This document shows, piece after piece, positions 16,724 to 25,374 of a stretch of DNA of 64,000 nucleotides (its first letter is position 1; each line of letters starts with the position of its first letter). Below the pieces are notes generated by a model. It had not been told where the DNA came from. It saw only the letters and a list, made by a program, of their open reading frames with translations, and ran no database searches. The stretch is from contig JAQUUC010000007.1 in the NCBI GenBank assembly GCA_028694105.1, forward strand, positions 1 to 64,000, read 5' to 3'. Source of the DNA: Hespellia sp. (GTDB lineage Bacteria > Bacillota > Clostridia > Lachnospirales > Lachnospiraceae). The position numbers were made by a program, and so were the translations under genes.

Positions 16724-17368
16724 TCAACTGATTCTAGGCAAATTCCATTTGAAATGTGCCGACAGCATCCTTATCGCAAATATTATAACAATACTTATTA
16801 TAAGTGACAAATTCTCCTTCACTCCCGCGTAAATGCATATCAAATAAAACACACCTCCAGCAATTGATGCCAGCGCATAAATATGTTTGGAAAATATCAG
16901 TGGTTTTCGCCCTACAATGATGTCACGAAGCAAGCCACCTCCAACGCCCGTAATCATTCCCATAAATACAAGCAAAAACACATTATATCCAAACTTTGTT
17001 TCTATAGCAACCTGAATACCTGAAATCGTAAACACACCAAGCCCAACGGCATCAATACAATTATTTATCTGCTCTATCAAATGCATATGCGAAAAATAAT
17101 AATCCCGTGTAATATAAGCAATCAAAAACACGGCCGTCGCAGCTACTACGGAAATGATAATACAGTGATAATTATTAAAATTCGCAGGTGGCAGATTTCC
17201 AAGTAATGTGTCTCTTAAGACCCCGCCTCCAAGTGCCGTAATCGTTCCAAGAAATATTACCCCAAAATAATCCAGCTTCTCCTCAATTGCAGCCATCGCT
17301 CCGGAAATGGAAAAAGCCAATACGCCTATTATTTCGAGCCAAAACAAAACAAGCTCTAACTGATTCAT
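16724..17368 (-). CDS. TRIC/UPF0126-family membrane protein (YicG-like)
   Basis: A 214-residue protein with seven membrane segments made of two repeats, each with a GGGxxRD motif (ALGGGVLRDTLLG and GVGGGLLRDIIVG). This is the UPF0126 family, bacterial relatives of trimeric intracellular cation channels; some members have also been linked to glycine transport. GAGAGGAAA precedes the ATG. Palindromes lie on both sides. Its physiological substrate in this organism is unknown. Confidence 0.85.
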   Translation of the reverse strand: MNQLELVLFWLEIIGVLAFSISGAMAAIEEKLDYFGVIFLGTITALGGGVLRDTLLGNLPPANFNNYHCIIISVVAATAVFLIAYITRDYYFSHMHLIEQINNCIDAVGLGVFTISGIQVAIETKFGYNVFLLVFMGMITGVGGGLLRDIIVGRKPLIFSKHIYALASIAGGVFYLICIYAGVKENLSLIISIVIIFAIRMLSAHFKWNLPRIS

Positions 17369-17393
17369 TTTCGTTTCCTCTCAAATATTGTCC

Positions 17394-17458
17394 ACACGAA
17401 CCGTCCCCTTGGCTCACCAACCACAAGAACCGTCCCCCCGGCTCCCCCCCCGGCTCCC
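17394..17458. repeat. REP-like palindromes between TRIC and cyuA
   Basis: Two units (ACGAACCGTCCCCTTGGCTC and AAGAACCGTCCCCCCGGCTC), followed by a partial CCCCCGGCTCCC copy, end four bases before the cyuA stop codon. Confidence 0.8.
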
Positions 17459-17461
17459 ACA

Positions 17462-18751
17462 TCACGGACACGACTCTAAATTTGTGTTCCCAAGCATCAG
17501 GTTCAGCACCTCAACATCCGTCTGCTTCATCCCTTCTTTTCCCACAATACCAAATGCCTTAATCGTATCCTGTGCATTGTCCTGCACCAGCCCCTCTCCG
17601 GCCTGAAACACACGCCCCTTCATCGCCAGATTATGCCCAAGAATTGCTGCATCTACCGCTGATGCAATCTTGGCCGCGCATGAAGGTTTTGCACCATCAC
17701 ACACAATTCCGCCCACATTTGCGATTGTATTCGTAATAGTTGCCTCAATTGCAGCGATATCGCCTCCCTTCATATAAGTAATGGCTGCCCCGGCACCACA
17801 TGCCGCACACACCGCACCACAATACGCAGATAACGAGCCAATATATTTCTTCTGCTCAAGCGCAATCAGATTGCTGACACACAGCGCACGATAAAGCCCC
17901 TCCTTGGAAATGTTCCACTCTTTTGCATATTCCAAAACCGGAAGCGATGCCGTCATTCCCTGATTTCCACTGCCAGAGTTGATAATAACCGGAAGTGCAC
18001 ACCCACTCATACGCGCATCCGATCCTGCAGCTGCCGCCGCCCGTGCTTTCACCTTCACGTCCTTTGCATCGTAGCATTCCAGCAAAGTCCGTCCGACCTG
18101 CGCACCATATTCCTGCGAAAGTCCGCGCTCGGAAATGGCTGTGTTATACTGAATCTGTCGCTCTAAAACCTCCTCTACATCCTCCATTTTCACGGTATTT
18201 GCAAACTCCACAATTCCCTCGACCGATAAAATAGCCTTATCAATTTCACCTATTTTCCCCGACGCATTTTTCTCGAACAGCACTTCACCGTCCTTCACGA
18301 TTTTCATAATCTGGTTGTGATGATCAATAATTGTAACCTCCGCAAAATGCTCGCCCCGAACCGCCTTCGCAACAATATACAAATTCTCCACATTCTCCTT
18401 CAGCTGGCAAATGCAGAACTGATTCGAGACCAAATCGTAGGACTGCTGACGTTGCTCATCGGAAATGTTTCCCAAAACATTTAGAACTTCATCTGCATTT
18501 CCACCCACACAGCCAAGCGTCGCTGCAATTTCAATCCCCTTAAGTCCACCGGAATTCGGCACGGTGACACCTTTCACATTCTTAATAATATTTCCACTGC
18601 AAGTCATCTCAAGCTTATCCGGAAATTCTCCCAACACCTCTTTTGCCTTTGCGGCCGCTAGTGCCAGTGCAATCGGTTCCGTGCATCCAAGCGCTGGAAT
18701 CAGCTCCTGCTGAAGGATACTCACATAACATTGATATTTTTTCTGCTCCAC
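17462..18751 (-). CDS. cyuA: L-cysteine desulfidase/serine dehydratase alpha-like protein (CyuA, UPF0597)
   Basis: A 429-residue member of the UPF0597/CyuA family, which breaks L-cysteine down to pyruvate, ammonia and sulfide through an iron-sulfur cluster. The N-terminal LGCTEPIALALAAA, the central INSGSGNQGMTASLPV and the C-terminal CDGAKPSCAAKI are characteristic and carry the likely cluster cysteines. I choose the GTG at 18751 because AGAGGAG lies seven bases upstream; a frame open to 18772 has no ribosome site. It may supply sulfide or detoxify cysteine in this anaerobe. Confidence 0.87.
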   Translation of the reverse strand: MEQKKYQCYVSILQQELIPALGCTEPIALALAAAKAKEVLGEFPDKLEMTCSGNIIKNVKGVTVPNSGGLKGIEIAATLGCVGGNADEVLNVLGNISDEQRQQSYDLVSNQFCICQLKENVENLYIVAKAVRGEHFAEVTIIDHHNQIMKIVKDGEVLFEKNASGKIGEIDKAILSVEGIVEFANTVKMEDVEEVLERQIQYNTAISERGLSQEYGAQVGRTLLECYDAKDVKVKARAAAAAGSDARMSGCALPVIINSGSGNQGMTASLPVLEYAKEWNISKEGLYRALCVSNLIALEQKKYIGSLSAYCGAVCAACGAGAAITYMKGGDIAAIEATITNTIANVGGIVCDGAKPSCAAKIASAVDAAILGHNLAMKGRVFQAGEGLVQDNAQDTIKAFGIVGKEGMKQTDVEVLNLMLGNTNLESCP

Positions 18752-18797
18752 ATCAATACTCCTCTCGCGCATTTTAATTGATACCTTTAATATAACA

Positions 18798-18830
18798 CAA
18801 AAACAGCCCGCTAAAAAGAGCAGGCTGTTA
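18798..18830 (-). terminator. Rho-independent terminator of the YfhO-like gene
   Basis: On the minus strand AACAGCCTGCT pairs with AGCGGGCTGTT across a short T-rich loop, followed by TTTTTG. It lies downstream of the YfhO-like gene and upstream of cyuA. Confidence 0.7.
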
Positions 18831-18835
18831 AATCC

Positions 18836-18940
18836 TCACGAACCGTCCCTCTGGCCCATTTCCAACTTTAGGCCCAACGAACCGTCCCTCTGGCTCACTT
18901 CCAACTTTAGGCCCAACGAACCGTCCCTCTGGCTCCCCGG
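18836..18940. repeat. REP-like array with a 39-base tandem duplication
   Basis: Three palindromes (CACGAACCGTCCCTCTGGC type) are present. The last two are part of a 39-base direct repeat whose copies begin at 18860 and 18899 with TTCCAACTTTAGGCCC. The YfhO-like gene ends inside it: its last ten or so codons and its TAA stop are repeat sequence. Confidence 0.85.
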
Positions 18941-21600
18941 CCAAATCTGCGCCTCACGCAATCCAGAACCAACACGAGAACCGCCAGCATTGATACACAT
19001 TTTCCAGCTATGCTCCCAGGCGCTTGGTACACAATTCGCAGCTCATAGGTTCCTTTCTCGATTTTCGCACCCAAAAAAGCGGAATTCACTTTCTGTGAGT
19101 CGATCTTCTTTCCATCTACATAAATTCTAAAATTTGAATCATACGGAATCGATGTGACCAGACATGTATCCTCCTTTGCATCGATTTTTCCTTCATATCC
19201 ATCACCAGATCTCAGCGGTGATACAAGCACTGGATTTTGATAAAGGGTCTGATTCTTTCCGGTATCCTCACTTCCGACCTGACACTGAATATTCTTTAAA
19301 TTATAAGTACCTTTTCCGAACGTAACGGTAATCTCCGCCTTATCTGCTTCCAGCGGGCAGGTGTAATGAAATTCCGTATTGTTATTGTAATATTCGCTTT
19401 CAGCCGCCGTCAGCTTGTTCTTCTGTCCGTTGATGCTCACGCTGACATCCTGATTATTTTTCAGATTATCCACAGTAAACGATATAAACAAATATTGATT
19501 GCGCCCAAGGGTCTGTCCCTCTGGCTCATCCTCTGGCTCATCTGGCTCATCCTGATTCCAGAGGGTCCGTCCCCCTGGCACCCCCGGCACCGCTACCGCC
19601 AGCTTTTGCGTAAATCCTTTCGCAAGCCGGACACTGAGTTCCCCGTCCTGCGCCGTGACCTCGCCCTCTGCACCGGCATACGAAGCCAGCTGAAGCGGCG
19701 CATCGGTCAGTTCCTTCTCCAGCGTTCCTTCACTGTCCTTTATCACAGCCGCCTCCAGCAGCGTCAGCTGCTTTTGCGCCCAACTCTTCTTTTTATAGCT
19801 CTCCGCGGAAATCGTCTGGTTCGTAAGATAAAAGAGTGGCGCCGCCGCCTGATTTTCATAAACCGCCGTATCATTTCCTCCGTCAGTGGCTGCCTCCGCC
19901 CCCTGAACAAGCTGATATCCAGCGACCGCCGCATTTCCAATCAGATATTTTACCCCCATAATTCTCAGGAAAATCGGGTCATCCACCACATTTTCCATCA
20001 GCTCGTTTCTCGTTGATTTCGGCAGCCCCAGCTCCTTCCGGAACTGCGAATACAGCGAGTTCTGGATGGAAGAATAGCAGCTCGTCAGATTCTGTCCCAC
20101 CGCAAGCACGCGATTAATATTTTCCTTGTCCTTCTCATTGCTCCCCCGCAGTTCGACCCGCCCTTGGGACTCCTGCCGTGCCAGCAGCGTCTGAATCGTA
20201 TCGCGGACCTTTGTATCCTCCAGCCCCAGCACCACGTCCTCTTTCATCAGCTTCGATTTCATCTGACCGGTTTCGTAAATGCCGGTCGCCACCATGACTG
20301 CCGCCGATGCGATGCACAGCGCATTTTTCCAGAGCTTCATGCTAATCAGGAGCACGGCCGCGCAAATGAATAAGTCCAGATACAGCAGATGCCGCACAGT
20401 CTGTGACATTTCCTTCAAACCACACAGAAGAACGCTCCCCGCCAAAACATATCCGGCCGCAACCCATTTTTTCGGAATCACCCGGCTTTTCATTTTTTGG
20501 AAATATGCTGCCAGCACATAACAGACCAGAGGCAGAAACGGAATCAGCGCCTTCGCCCGAATGTACAGTCCGCCGTTTAACAGCCACTCAAATGCCGGGC
20601 AGAGCAAAAGAATCACCAGTACGATGCTCAGCCACTTTTCCATACATTTTTTATAGAATAGCCCGGTGGCAATCGCGATAATCGCAACTGCACTCACACC
20701 GATGCCGTAAGGACTGTACAGATATTTTGTAACCGCCACATCGGGCAGCAGTAATTCCTTTAACGAAAACACCGCTTTGCTGCTTCTTCCGCCCTGCATC
20801 GCACAGTAAATCGGAATAAGATAAAAAAGCGAGAGTGCCACGCCAAAGAGCACCGGGTAGAACCGATGCCACATCTGCCGGATAAAATCCAGAAGCGACT
20901 TGACCCTCTCCCAGTTTAAATCACACAAGCCGTAAAAGAACAGCACCAGCAGCCCGCCGATGGAAAAATAAAAGCTGGTCAGAATCATACAGAAAACACC
21001 CGCCACCATCACTCCGTATTTTTCCCGCTCCTTATACCGGTCGTAGCCAATCAGCGTCATCAGCAGAAACGGCATATAATCCACGAACATAATCTGTGTG
21101 GAGGAATGATAAATCACCGGAGCCGCCAAAATCAGAAAAAACGTGGCGTAAAAGCTGAATTCTTTCTCAAAATGTTTTTTCAGCCAGACATAGCACAAGA
21201 TCCCGTTTGCAATCTGTCCCAGAAGTGAAATCCCCTGCATGTAGACACTCATTTCCACACCCGGAAGCAAAAATGACAGCAAAAACAACGGGTTGTACAG
21301 CCCGTAATATGCAAAATTCCAGATGTTCTGTCCACCGCCGATTTCTGCCGCATATTGTGGAAATATATTTCCACTCTTCCAGAACAGTTCGCGGAAATAC
21401 GTCGGAAATACACTGTGCTGGGTGATCCAGTCCAGACTGGAGCCCGCCAGATACCCTCCGCTTCTTTGGTACAGAAATAAAATCAGCGGTATCGCGCTCA
21501 GAATCGTGAGGTATATATATTCCTTCACCGGAAATGTTCTCGTTGGAAGCCCCTTTATTGGAAATTTGTTCGTTTGAAATCTGCTCTGCTGTTTGATCAT
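18907..21600 (-). CDS. YfhO-family membrane protein with REP-encoded insertion and tail
   Basis: An 897-residue protein with about thirteen membrane segments in the first 480 residues and a large extracytoplasmic beta-rich domain before a final membrane helix. The N-terminal YLAGSSLDWITQHSVFPTYFR and the overall plan match YfhO-like proteins, linked in Gram-positive bacteria to glycosylation of lipoteichoic acid or other cell-wall polymers. The ATG at 21600 has AGGAG eight bases upstream. Between about 19501 and 19592 two palindromes are read in frame, giving a Pro/Asp/Glu-rich stretch (NQDEPDEPEDEPEGQTLG), and the C-terminus RGARGTVRWA is also repeat-encoded. Both lie in soluble or terminal parts, so function may survive. 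Confidence 0.8.
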   Translation of the reverse strand: MIKQQSRFQTNKFPIKGLPTRTFPVKEYIYLTILSAIPLILFLYQRSGGYLAGSSLDWITQHSVFPTYFRELFWKSGNIFPQYAAEIGGGQNIWNFAYYGLYNPLFLLSFLLPGVEMSVYMQGISLLGQIANGILCYVWLKKHFEKEFSFYATFFLILAAPVIYHSSTQIMFVDYMPFLLMTLIGYDRYKEREKYGVMVAGVFCMILTSFYFSIGGLLVLFFYGLCDLNWERVKSLLDFIRQMWHRFYPVLFGVALSLFYLIPIYCAMQGGRSSKAVFSLKELLLPDVAVTKYLYSPYGIGVSAVAIIAIATGLFYKKCMEKWLSIVLVILLLCPAFEWLLNGGLYIRAKALIPFLPLVCYVLAAYFQKMKSRVIPKKWVAAGYVLAGSVLLCGLKEMSQTVRHLLYLDLFICAAVLLISMKLWKNALCIASAAVMVATGIYETGQMKSKLMKEDVVLGLEDTKVRDTIQTLLARQESQGRVELRGSNEKDKENINRVLAVGQNLTSCYSSIQNSLYSQFRKELGLPKSTRNELMENVVDDPIFLRIMGVKYLIGNAAVAGYQLVQGAEAATDGGNDTAVYENQAAAPLFYLTNQTISAESYKKKSWAQKQLTLLEAAVIKDSEGTLEKELTDAPLQLASYAGAEGEVTAQDGELSVRLAKGFTQKLAVAVPGVPGGRTLWNQDEPDEPEDEPEGQTLGRNQYLFISFTVDNLKNNQDVSVSINGQKNKLTAAESEYYNNNTEFHYTCPLEADKAEITVTFGKGTYNLKNIQCQVGSEDTGKNQTLYQNPVLVSPLRSGDGYEGKIDAKEDTCLVTSIPYDSNFRIYVDGKKIDSQKVNSAFLGAKIEKGTYELRIVYQAPGSIAGKCVSMLAVLVLVLDCVRRRFGRGARGTVRWA
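19507..19580. repeat. REP-like elements inside a coding sequence
   Basis: Two copies (AGGGTCTGTCCCTCTGGCTC near 19508 and CAGAGGGTCCGTCCCCCTGG near 19559), separated by a duplicated CTCTGGCTCAT unit, lie in frame within the YfhO-like gene. Confidence 0.8.
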
Positions 21601-21727
21601 TTTCTTCACTCCTGCCTTTTTTCAATGGTCATTTTAACGCATCACTCTAACGAATAGTGCAAGAATTTCTTAATTCTTTATTAAAAAGAATGGGGAGGAA
21701 TGTCCATTTTATTCAGAAGTGACAAAA

Positions 21728-21779
21728 AAATATCTGCCGGATGGAGTTTTTCCTTATCACTCCATACGGCAGATATCTT
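21728..21779 (-). terminator. Terminator of the radical-enzyme operon
   Basis: On the plus strand AAATATCTGCCG with ATGGAG pairs with CTCCAT and CGGCAGATATCTT, a stem of about 18 pairs, followed on the minus strand by a run of T. It lies ten bases beyond the stop of the ligase alpha gene, the last gene of the operon. Confidence 0.75.
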
Positions 21780-21788
21780 TATTTCCAT

Positions 21789-22706
21789 TTAATCAATCTG
21801 TGGTTCCAGCGACTGCAATCGTCCATTTGATTTCCGATTGTATGTATCAATTGCCTCGACAAGCTTCCCAAGCGTCGGGCACACGGTAACTCCGGCACTT
21901 TCAAGCGCGGCAATCTTGGATTTCACAGTGCCCATGCCGCCACTGACGATTGCGCCCGCATGTCCCATCCTCTTGTTTTCAGGCGCGTACATCCCGGCGA
22001 TATAGGCAAATACCGGCTTCTTAAGCCCCAGTTCTTTGATTTTGGCCGCTGCCATTTCCTCGCTGGTTCCGCCGATTTCTCCGATCATCACAACTGCGTC
22101 CGTATCATCATCCGCAGCCATAAGCTCCAGCACGTCCGCATGGTTCATGCCAATGATAGAATCTCCGCCAATCCCCACACATGTCGACAGTCCAAAGCCT
22201 TTAAAGGTCAGGTTGGATGCCGTTTCATGGGTCAGCGTACCGCTGCGGGAAATGATTCCAATGTGACCTTTCCCATAAATGTAATCCGGCATAATTCCCA
22301 GCTTTGATTTTCCCGGTGAAATCACTCCGATTGTATTTGGGCCGATGACCTTTGCGCCGCATTCATTTGCCGCACGGACAATCTGGAGCGCGTCCATAAC
22401 CGGCACGAATTCCGTAATAATTACAAGCAGTCGGATGCCTTCTTTTAACGCCTGAAGTGCTGCGTCTTTCACGAACTGTCTCGGAACAATCAGCATGCCG
22501 GCCGTAATCTGTGGAAATGTCTCTCTTGCCTGCGCCACCGTCTCAAATACAGGCACACCTTCCACTTCCTGCCCGCCTTTGCCCGGTGCAACTCCGGCGA
22601 GAAGTTTTGCTCCGCTTTCCACAGTTCTCTTGCAGTGGATCCGTCCCTGCTTTCCTGTAATTCCAATCATCAGCATAGATGTATTTTGATCAATTAGAAT
22701 GCTCAT
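21789..22706 (-). CDS. ADP-forming acyl-CoA ligase, alpha subunit (SucD-like)
   Basis: A 305-residue alpha subunit of the succinyl-CoA synthetase superfamily. It binds CoA (IGITGKQGRIHCKRTVESGA) and carries the catalytic phospho-histidine in RMGHAGAIVSGGMGT (near 250). Together with the beta subunit it interconverts an acyl-CoA plus ADP and phosphate with the free acid plus ATP. AAAGGAGG precedes the ATG, and its start overlaps the beta gene by 17 bases. As the final operon gene, after a CoA-acylating aldehyde dehydrogenase, its likely job is to harvest ATP from the acyl-CoA; true TCA succinyl-CoA ligase is less likely in this context. Confidence 0.88.
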   Translation of the reverse strand: MSILIDQNTSMLMIGITGKQGRIHCKRTVESGAKLLAGVAPGKGGQEVEGVPVFETVAQARETFPQITAGMLIVPRQFVKDAALQALKEGIRLLVIITEFVPVMDALQIVRAANECGAKVIGPNTIGVISPGKSKLGIMPDYIYGKGHIGIISRSGTLTHETASNLTFKGFGLSTCVGIGGDSIIGMNHADVLELMAADDDTDAVVMIGEIGGTSEEMAAAKIKELGLKKPVFAYIAGMYAPENKRMGHAGAIVSGGMGTVKSKIAALESAGVTVCPTLGKLVEAIDTYNRKSNGRLQSLEPQID

Positions 22707-23844
22707 TTTCTGTCCCGCCTCCTTTCAGCTTCATTAACTGCTGCACAGCCTCATCTGTTGTCCCGTATTTTGTCTGCGCAAATCCAAGCTTTTCATAGAT
22801 TTCCCAGCCCTGTTCCTGATTGAATCCCCGGCTTTTTACAATCACCGGCTTTTTAATTCCAAGCTCTGTATATGCCCTTGCAATTCCTTCTGCCATATCG
22901 GCACAGTTATTGATTCCGCCAAATACATTTACTAAAATGTAGTCTGTCTCCTTATTCTGAAGCAGAATGCGCATTGCCTGATATGTCTTTTCGGCTGTCA
23001 CTCCGCCGCCGAGGTCGAGGAAATTATTGACGCGTCCACCATAATGCCGAATGGTATCCATCGTTGCCATTCCAATTCCGGCGCCGCCTGCCATTGTGCC
23101 GATATCGCCTTCCGGATCCAGCTCAATGTAGGTTAGATCATGTGCCTTTGCGTCCTCCTCCTGCTTCGATTTCTTTTGCGCCGTTTTCGGGAGGAGGGTG
23201 TAATCACCCTGACGGTACAAACTGTTGTCATCAATGACAAGCTTCGAGTCAATTGCCATCAGGCTGCCATCCTCCAAAACAGCGAGTGGATTTATCTCAA
23301 TTGTAGTAGCATCCAGTTCAAAGCAGGCCACCGTCAGTTTCTCTGCAAATGTAATGACTTGATTCATGCGTGCTTCTGCAAGATTGAATTTTGCTGCCAC
23401 TGTGCGAAATGCCTCTGCGTCAAATCCTCCCGTACAGTCGAATTTCAACAGCTTTTCCGGCTCATTTTCCGCCAAGTCTTCGATTTCCATTCCGCCGAAT
23501 GGTGTGAACAGCAGCATCATTGCACGGTTCTTTACATCCAGAGTCAGTCCCAGATAATATTCTTCTGCAATTGGAAGGAAGTTGCATGCAATCACGCCTT
23601 CCATCACATGTCCGTTGATGGAAATCTGTTCGATTGCTTTTTTCGTTTCCCGAAGTTCTTCTTCTGATTTTACCACCTTAACCGCACCGTGCTGTCCGCG
23701 GTGGCCGGCTAATATCTGTCCTTTCAATACGCACGGGAAATGGATACCCTCCGGAATCTCATCGCCGTCTAATAGAATGCTGTCATTGGTTGGAATACCG
23801 AAGCGTCTCAGCTGGGCTTTCCCTTCTATTTCTAAATAATCCAT
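22690..23844 (-). CDS. ADP-forming acyl-CoA ligase, beta subunit (SucC-like)
   Basis: A 384-residue ATP-grasp beta subunit. Residues 1-230 form the ATP-grasp domain (FPCVLKGQILAGHRGQHGAVK, TTIEINPLAV), and residues about 240-375 the CoA-ligase domain (GGGVTAEKTYQAMRIL, VNVFGGINNCADMAEGI). The start is set at the ATG at 23844 with AAAGGA upstream; the 26 codons open before it are translated palindromes. An unusual Lys/Glu-rich linker (TAQKKSKQEEDAKAHD) joins the domains. It pairs with the overlapping alpha gene. The acyl specificity is unknown; 3-sulfopropionyl or sulfoacetyl are the candidates from context. Confidence 0.87.
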   Translation of the reverse strand: MDYLEIEGKAQLRRFGIPTNDSILLDGDEIPEGIHFPCVLKGQILAGHRGQHGAVKVVKSEEELRETKKAIEQISINGHVMEGVIACNFLPIAEEYYLGLTLDVKNRAMMLLFTPFGGMEIEDLAENEPEKLLKFDCTGGFDAEAFRTVAAKFNLAEARMNQVITFAEKLTVACFELDATTIEINPLAVLEDGSLMAIDSKLVIDDNSLYRQGDYTLLPKTAQKKSKQEEDAKAHDLTYIELDPEGDIGTMAGGAGIGMATMDTIRHYGGRVNNFLDLGGGVTAEKTYQAMRILLQNKETDYILVNVFGGINNCADMAEGIARAYTELGIKKPVIVKSRGFNQEQGWEIYEKLGFAQTKYGTTDEAVQQLMKLKGGGTENEHSN

Positions 23845-23865
23845 TGTATATGTGTCCTTTCTCCC

Positions 23866-23970
23866 TCCGCAGGGTCTGTCCCCATGGCTCACTTTCCATA
23901 GGGTCTGTCCCCATGGCTCCATGGCTCACTCTGCTCCGCAGGGTCCGTCCCCATGGCTCACATGGCTCAG
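23866..23970. repeat. REP-like array within the operon
   Basis: Three palindromes (GGGTCTGTCCCCATGGCTC type) and truncated CATGGCTC copies lie between the ligase beta gene and the acylating dehydrogenase gene. The end of the array (TGAGCCATG on the minus strand) supplies the TGA stop of the dehydrogenase. Confidence 0.85.
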
Positions 23971-25328
23971 CTCCAAGCCAGCTCCGGATCCGGCAAATAT
24001 GATTCTTCGTACGGATAGCCCACACGTGTAATATTCATCAGATTTGTATGGCTGAAGTTTCCACTGAAGCTGTTATTTCCCCACGAGCCACAGCCAAGTG
24101 TCGTTGTCGGTGTGAAGCCGTTTGTCGGGCTTCCGCCGCCGGTCGTTCCGGATGGCTGATTTACAATCACTCGTGATACGGAACACTGGATTGCTGCGTA
24201 TTCCACATGCTCCGGCGTGTTAGAGTGAATTGCGATGCTATGTCCTTTTCCTTCATTTTCAAGGTTTTCGACCATCATTGCCACGCCTTCTTCAAATGTG
24301 TCATATGGCATAATTGCAATGACCGGACACAATTTCTCACGGCAGAGATCATCACCTGCTCCAGTTGCTTTTGCTTTTACAACAATCGCTTTTGTTCCTG
24401 CTGAAACATCGACCCCGATGACTTTTCCGACTTCTTCTGCACTTAATCCAACTACATCGCGGCTGATTGGTCCACTGCCCGGGAAAATGCCTTCGCGCAC
24501 TTTATCAAGTACTTCCGGATCGGAAATATAGTAGCCACCCTGTTTCTTAATCTCTTCCAGAAAATCTTCATACTTCGGAGCCGGAACAAATGCACACTGC
24601 TCTCCGAGGCAGATCAGACCATTATCAAAGCTTCTTCCAAGAATTATTTTCTTAGCCGCATCCGCAAGATCCGCATCATAATCCACAATACACTGAACAT
24701 TTCCGGGTCCTACGCCGAGTGATGGTTTTCCGCTTGAATAAGCAGCCTTTACCATTCCGGGACCACCTGTTGCAACAACGACATCAGCTAAACTCATCAC
24801 TTTTCCACTTGCTTCAATCGATACCTCTTCCAATCCAAGTACAAGATCCTTTGGAAGTCCCAGCTTTTCAAGTTCTGTCTGGAACTTCTCAACAAGAAGT
24901 GCGGTACATTTCACTGCACGTGGGTGTGGTGCAAATATAACGGAATTACGCGTCTTAAGCGCAAATGCTGCATTACACATTGGTGTGACAACCGGATTTG
25001 TGGATGGAATGATCGCTGCCACAACGCCAACCGGTTTTGCTACTTCAAGCATATGTAATTCTTCGATTCGATTGATAACTCCAACCGTCTTTTTATGTTT
25101 GATACTTTCCCAGATCAGTGAAGATTTGTTACGGCATTTTGCGATTTTATCTGTTTCATTTCCCATGCCCGTCTCCTGCGCCGCTAAACGACCTAATTCA
25201 TTTGCATTGTCATAGACAACTTTACAAATCGCGCGTGCAGCTGCATCTGCCTGCTCCTGTGTTGCAAATTCGAATTTTTTCTGTGCAGTTTTTGATCGTT
25301 CAATTAATGATTCTACTGTTGCTCCCAT
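23967..25328 (-). CDS. CoA-acylating aldehyde dehydrogenase
   Basis: A 453-residue aldehyde dehydrogenase of the acylating (EutE/AdhE-N, SauS-like) type, converting an aldehyde, CoA and NAD(P)+ to an acyl-CoA. The nucleotide-binding region has AIIPSTNPVVTPMCNA and GVGPGNVQ; the catalytic Cys240 lies in NGLICLGEQ, and the C-terminus has TTTLGCGSWGNN as in acylating members. I start at the ATG at 25328, nine bases after AGGAG. It lacks any encapsulation peptide and no microcompartment genes are present. Next to the ligase genes it forms the oxidative, ATP-yielding branch. Its sequence resembles sulfoacetaldehyde-type acylating dehydrogenases as far as I can judge by eye. Confidence 0.87.
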   Translation of the reverse strand: MGATVESLIERSKTAQKKFEFATQEQADAAARAICKVVYDNANELGRLAAQETGMGNETDKIAKCRNKSSLIWESIKHKKTVGVINRIEELHMLEVAKPVGVVAAIIPSTNPVVTPMCNAAFALKTRNSVIFAPHPRAVKCTALLVEKFQTELEKLGLPKDLVLGLEEVSIEASGKVMSLADVVVATGGPGMVKAAYSSGKPSLGVGPGNVQCIVDYDADLADAAKKIILGRSFDNGLICLGEQCAFVPAPKYEDFLEEIKKQGGYYISDPEVLDKVREGIFPGSGPISRDVVGLSAEEVGKVIGVDVSAGTKAIVVKAKATGAGDDLCREKLCPVIAIMPYDTFEEGVAMMVENLENEGKGHSIAIHSNTPEHVEYAAIQCSVSRVIVNQPSGTTGGGSPTNGFTPTTTLGCGSWGNNSFSGNFSHTNLMNITRVGYPYEESYLPDPELAWS

Positions 25329-25374
25329 ATTAAACATCTCCTATTTTCTCTATTATTTGATTACCAGTCTGCCG

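Noticed and set aside
21789..23844. TCA-cycle succinyl-CoA synthetase
   Set aside because: The genes are in a catabolic operon with an acylating aldehyde dehydrogenase and no other TCA genes, so a dedicated acyl-CoA ligase is more likely.
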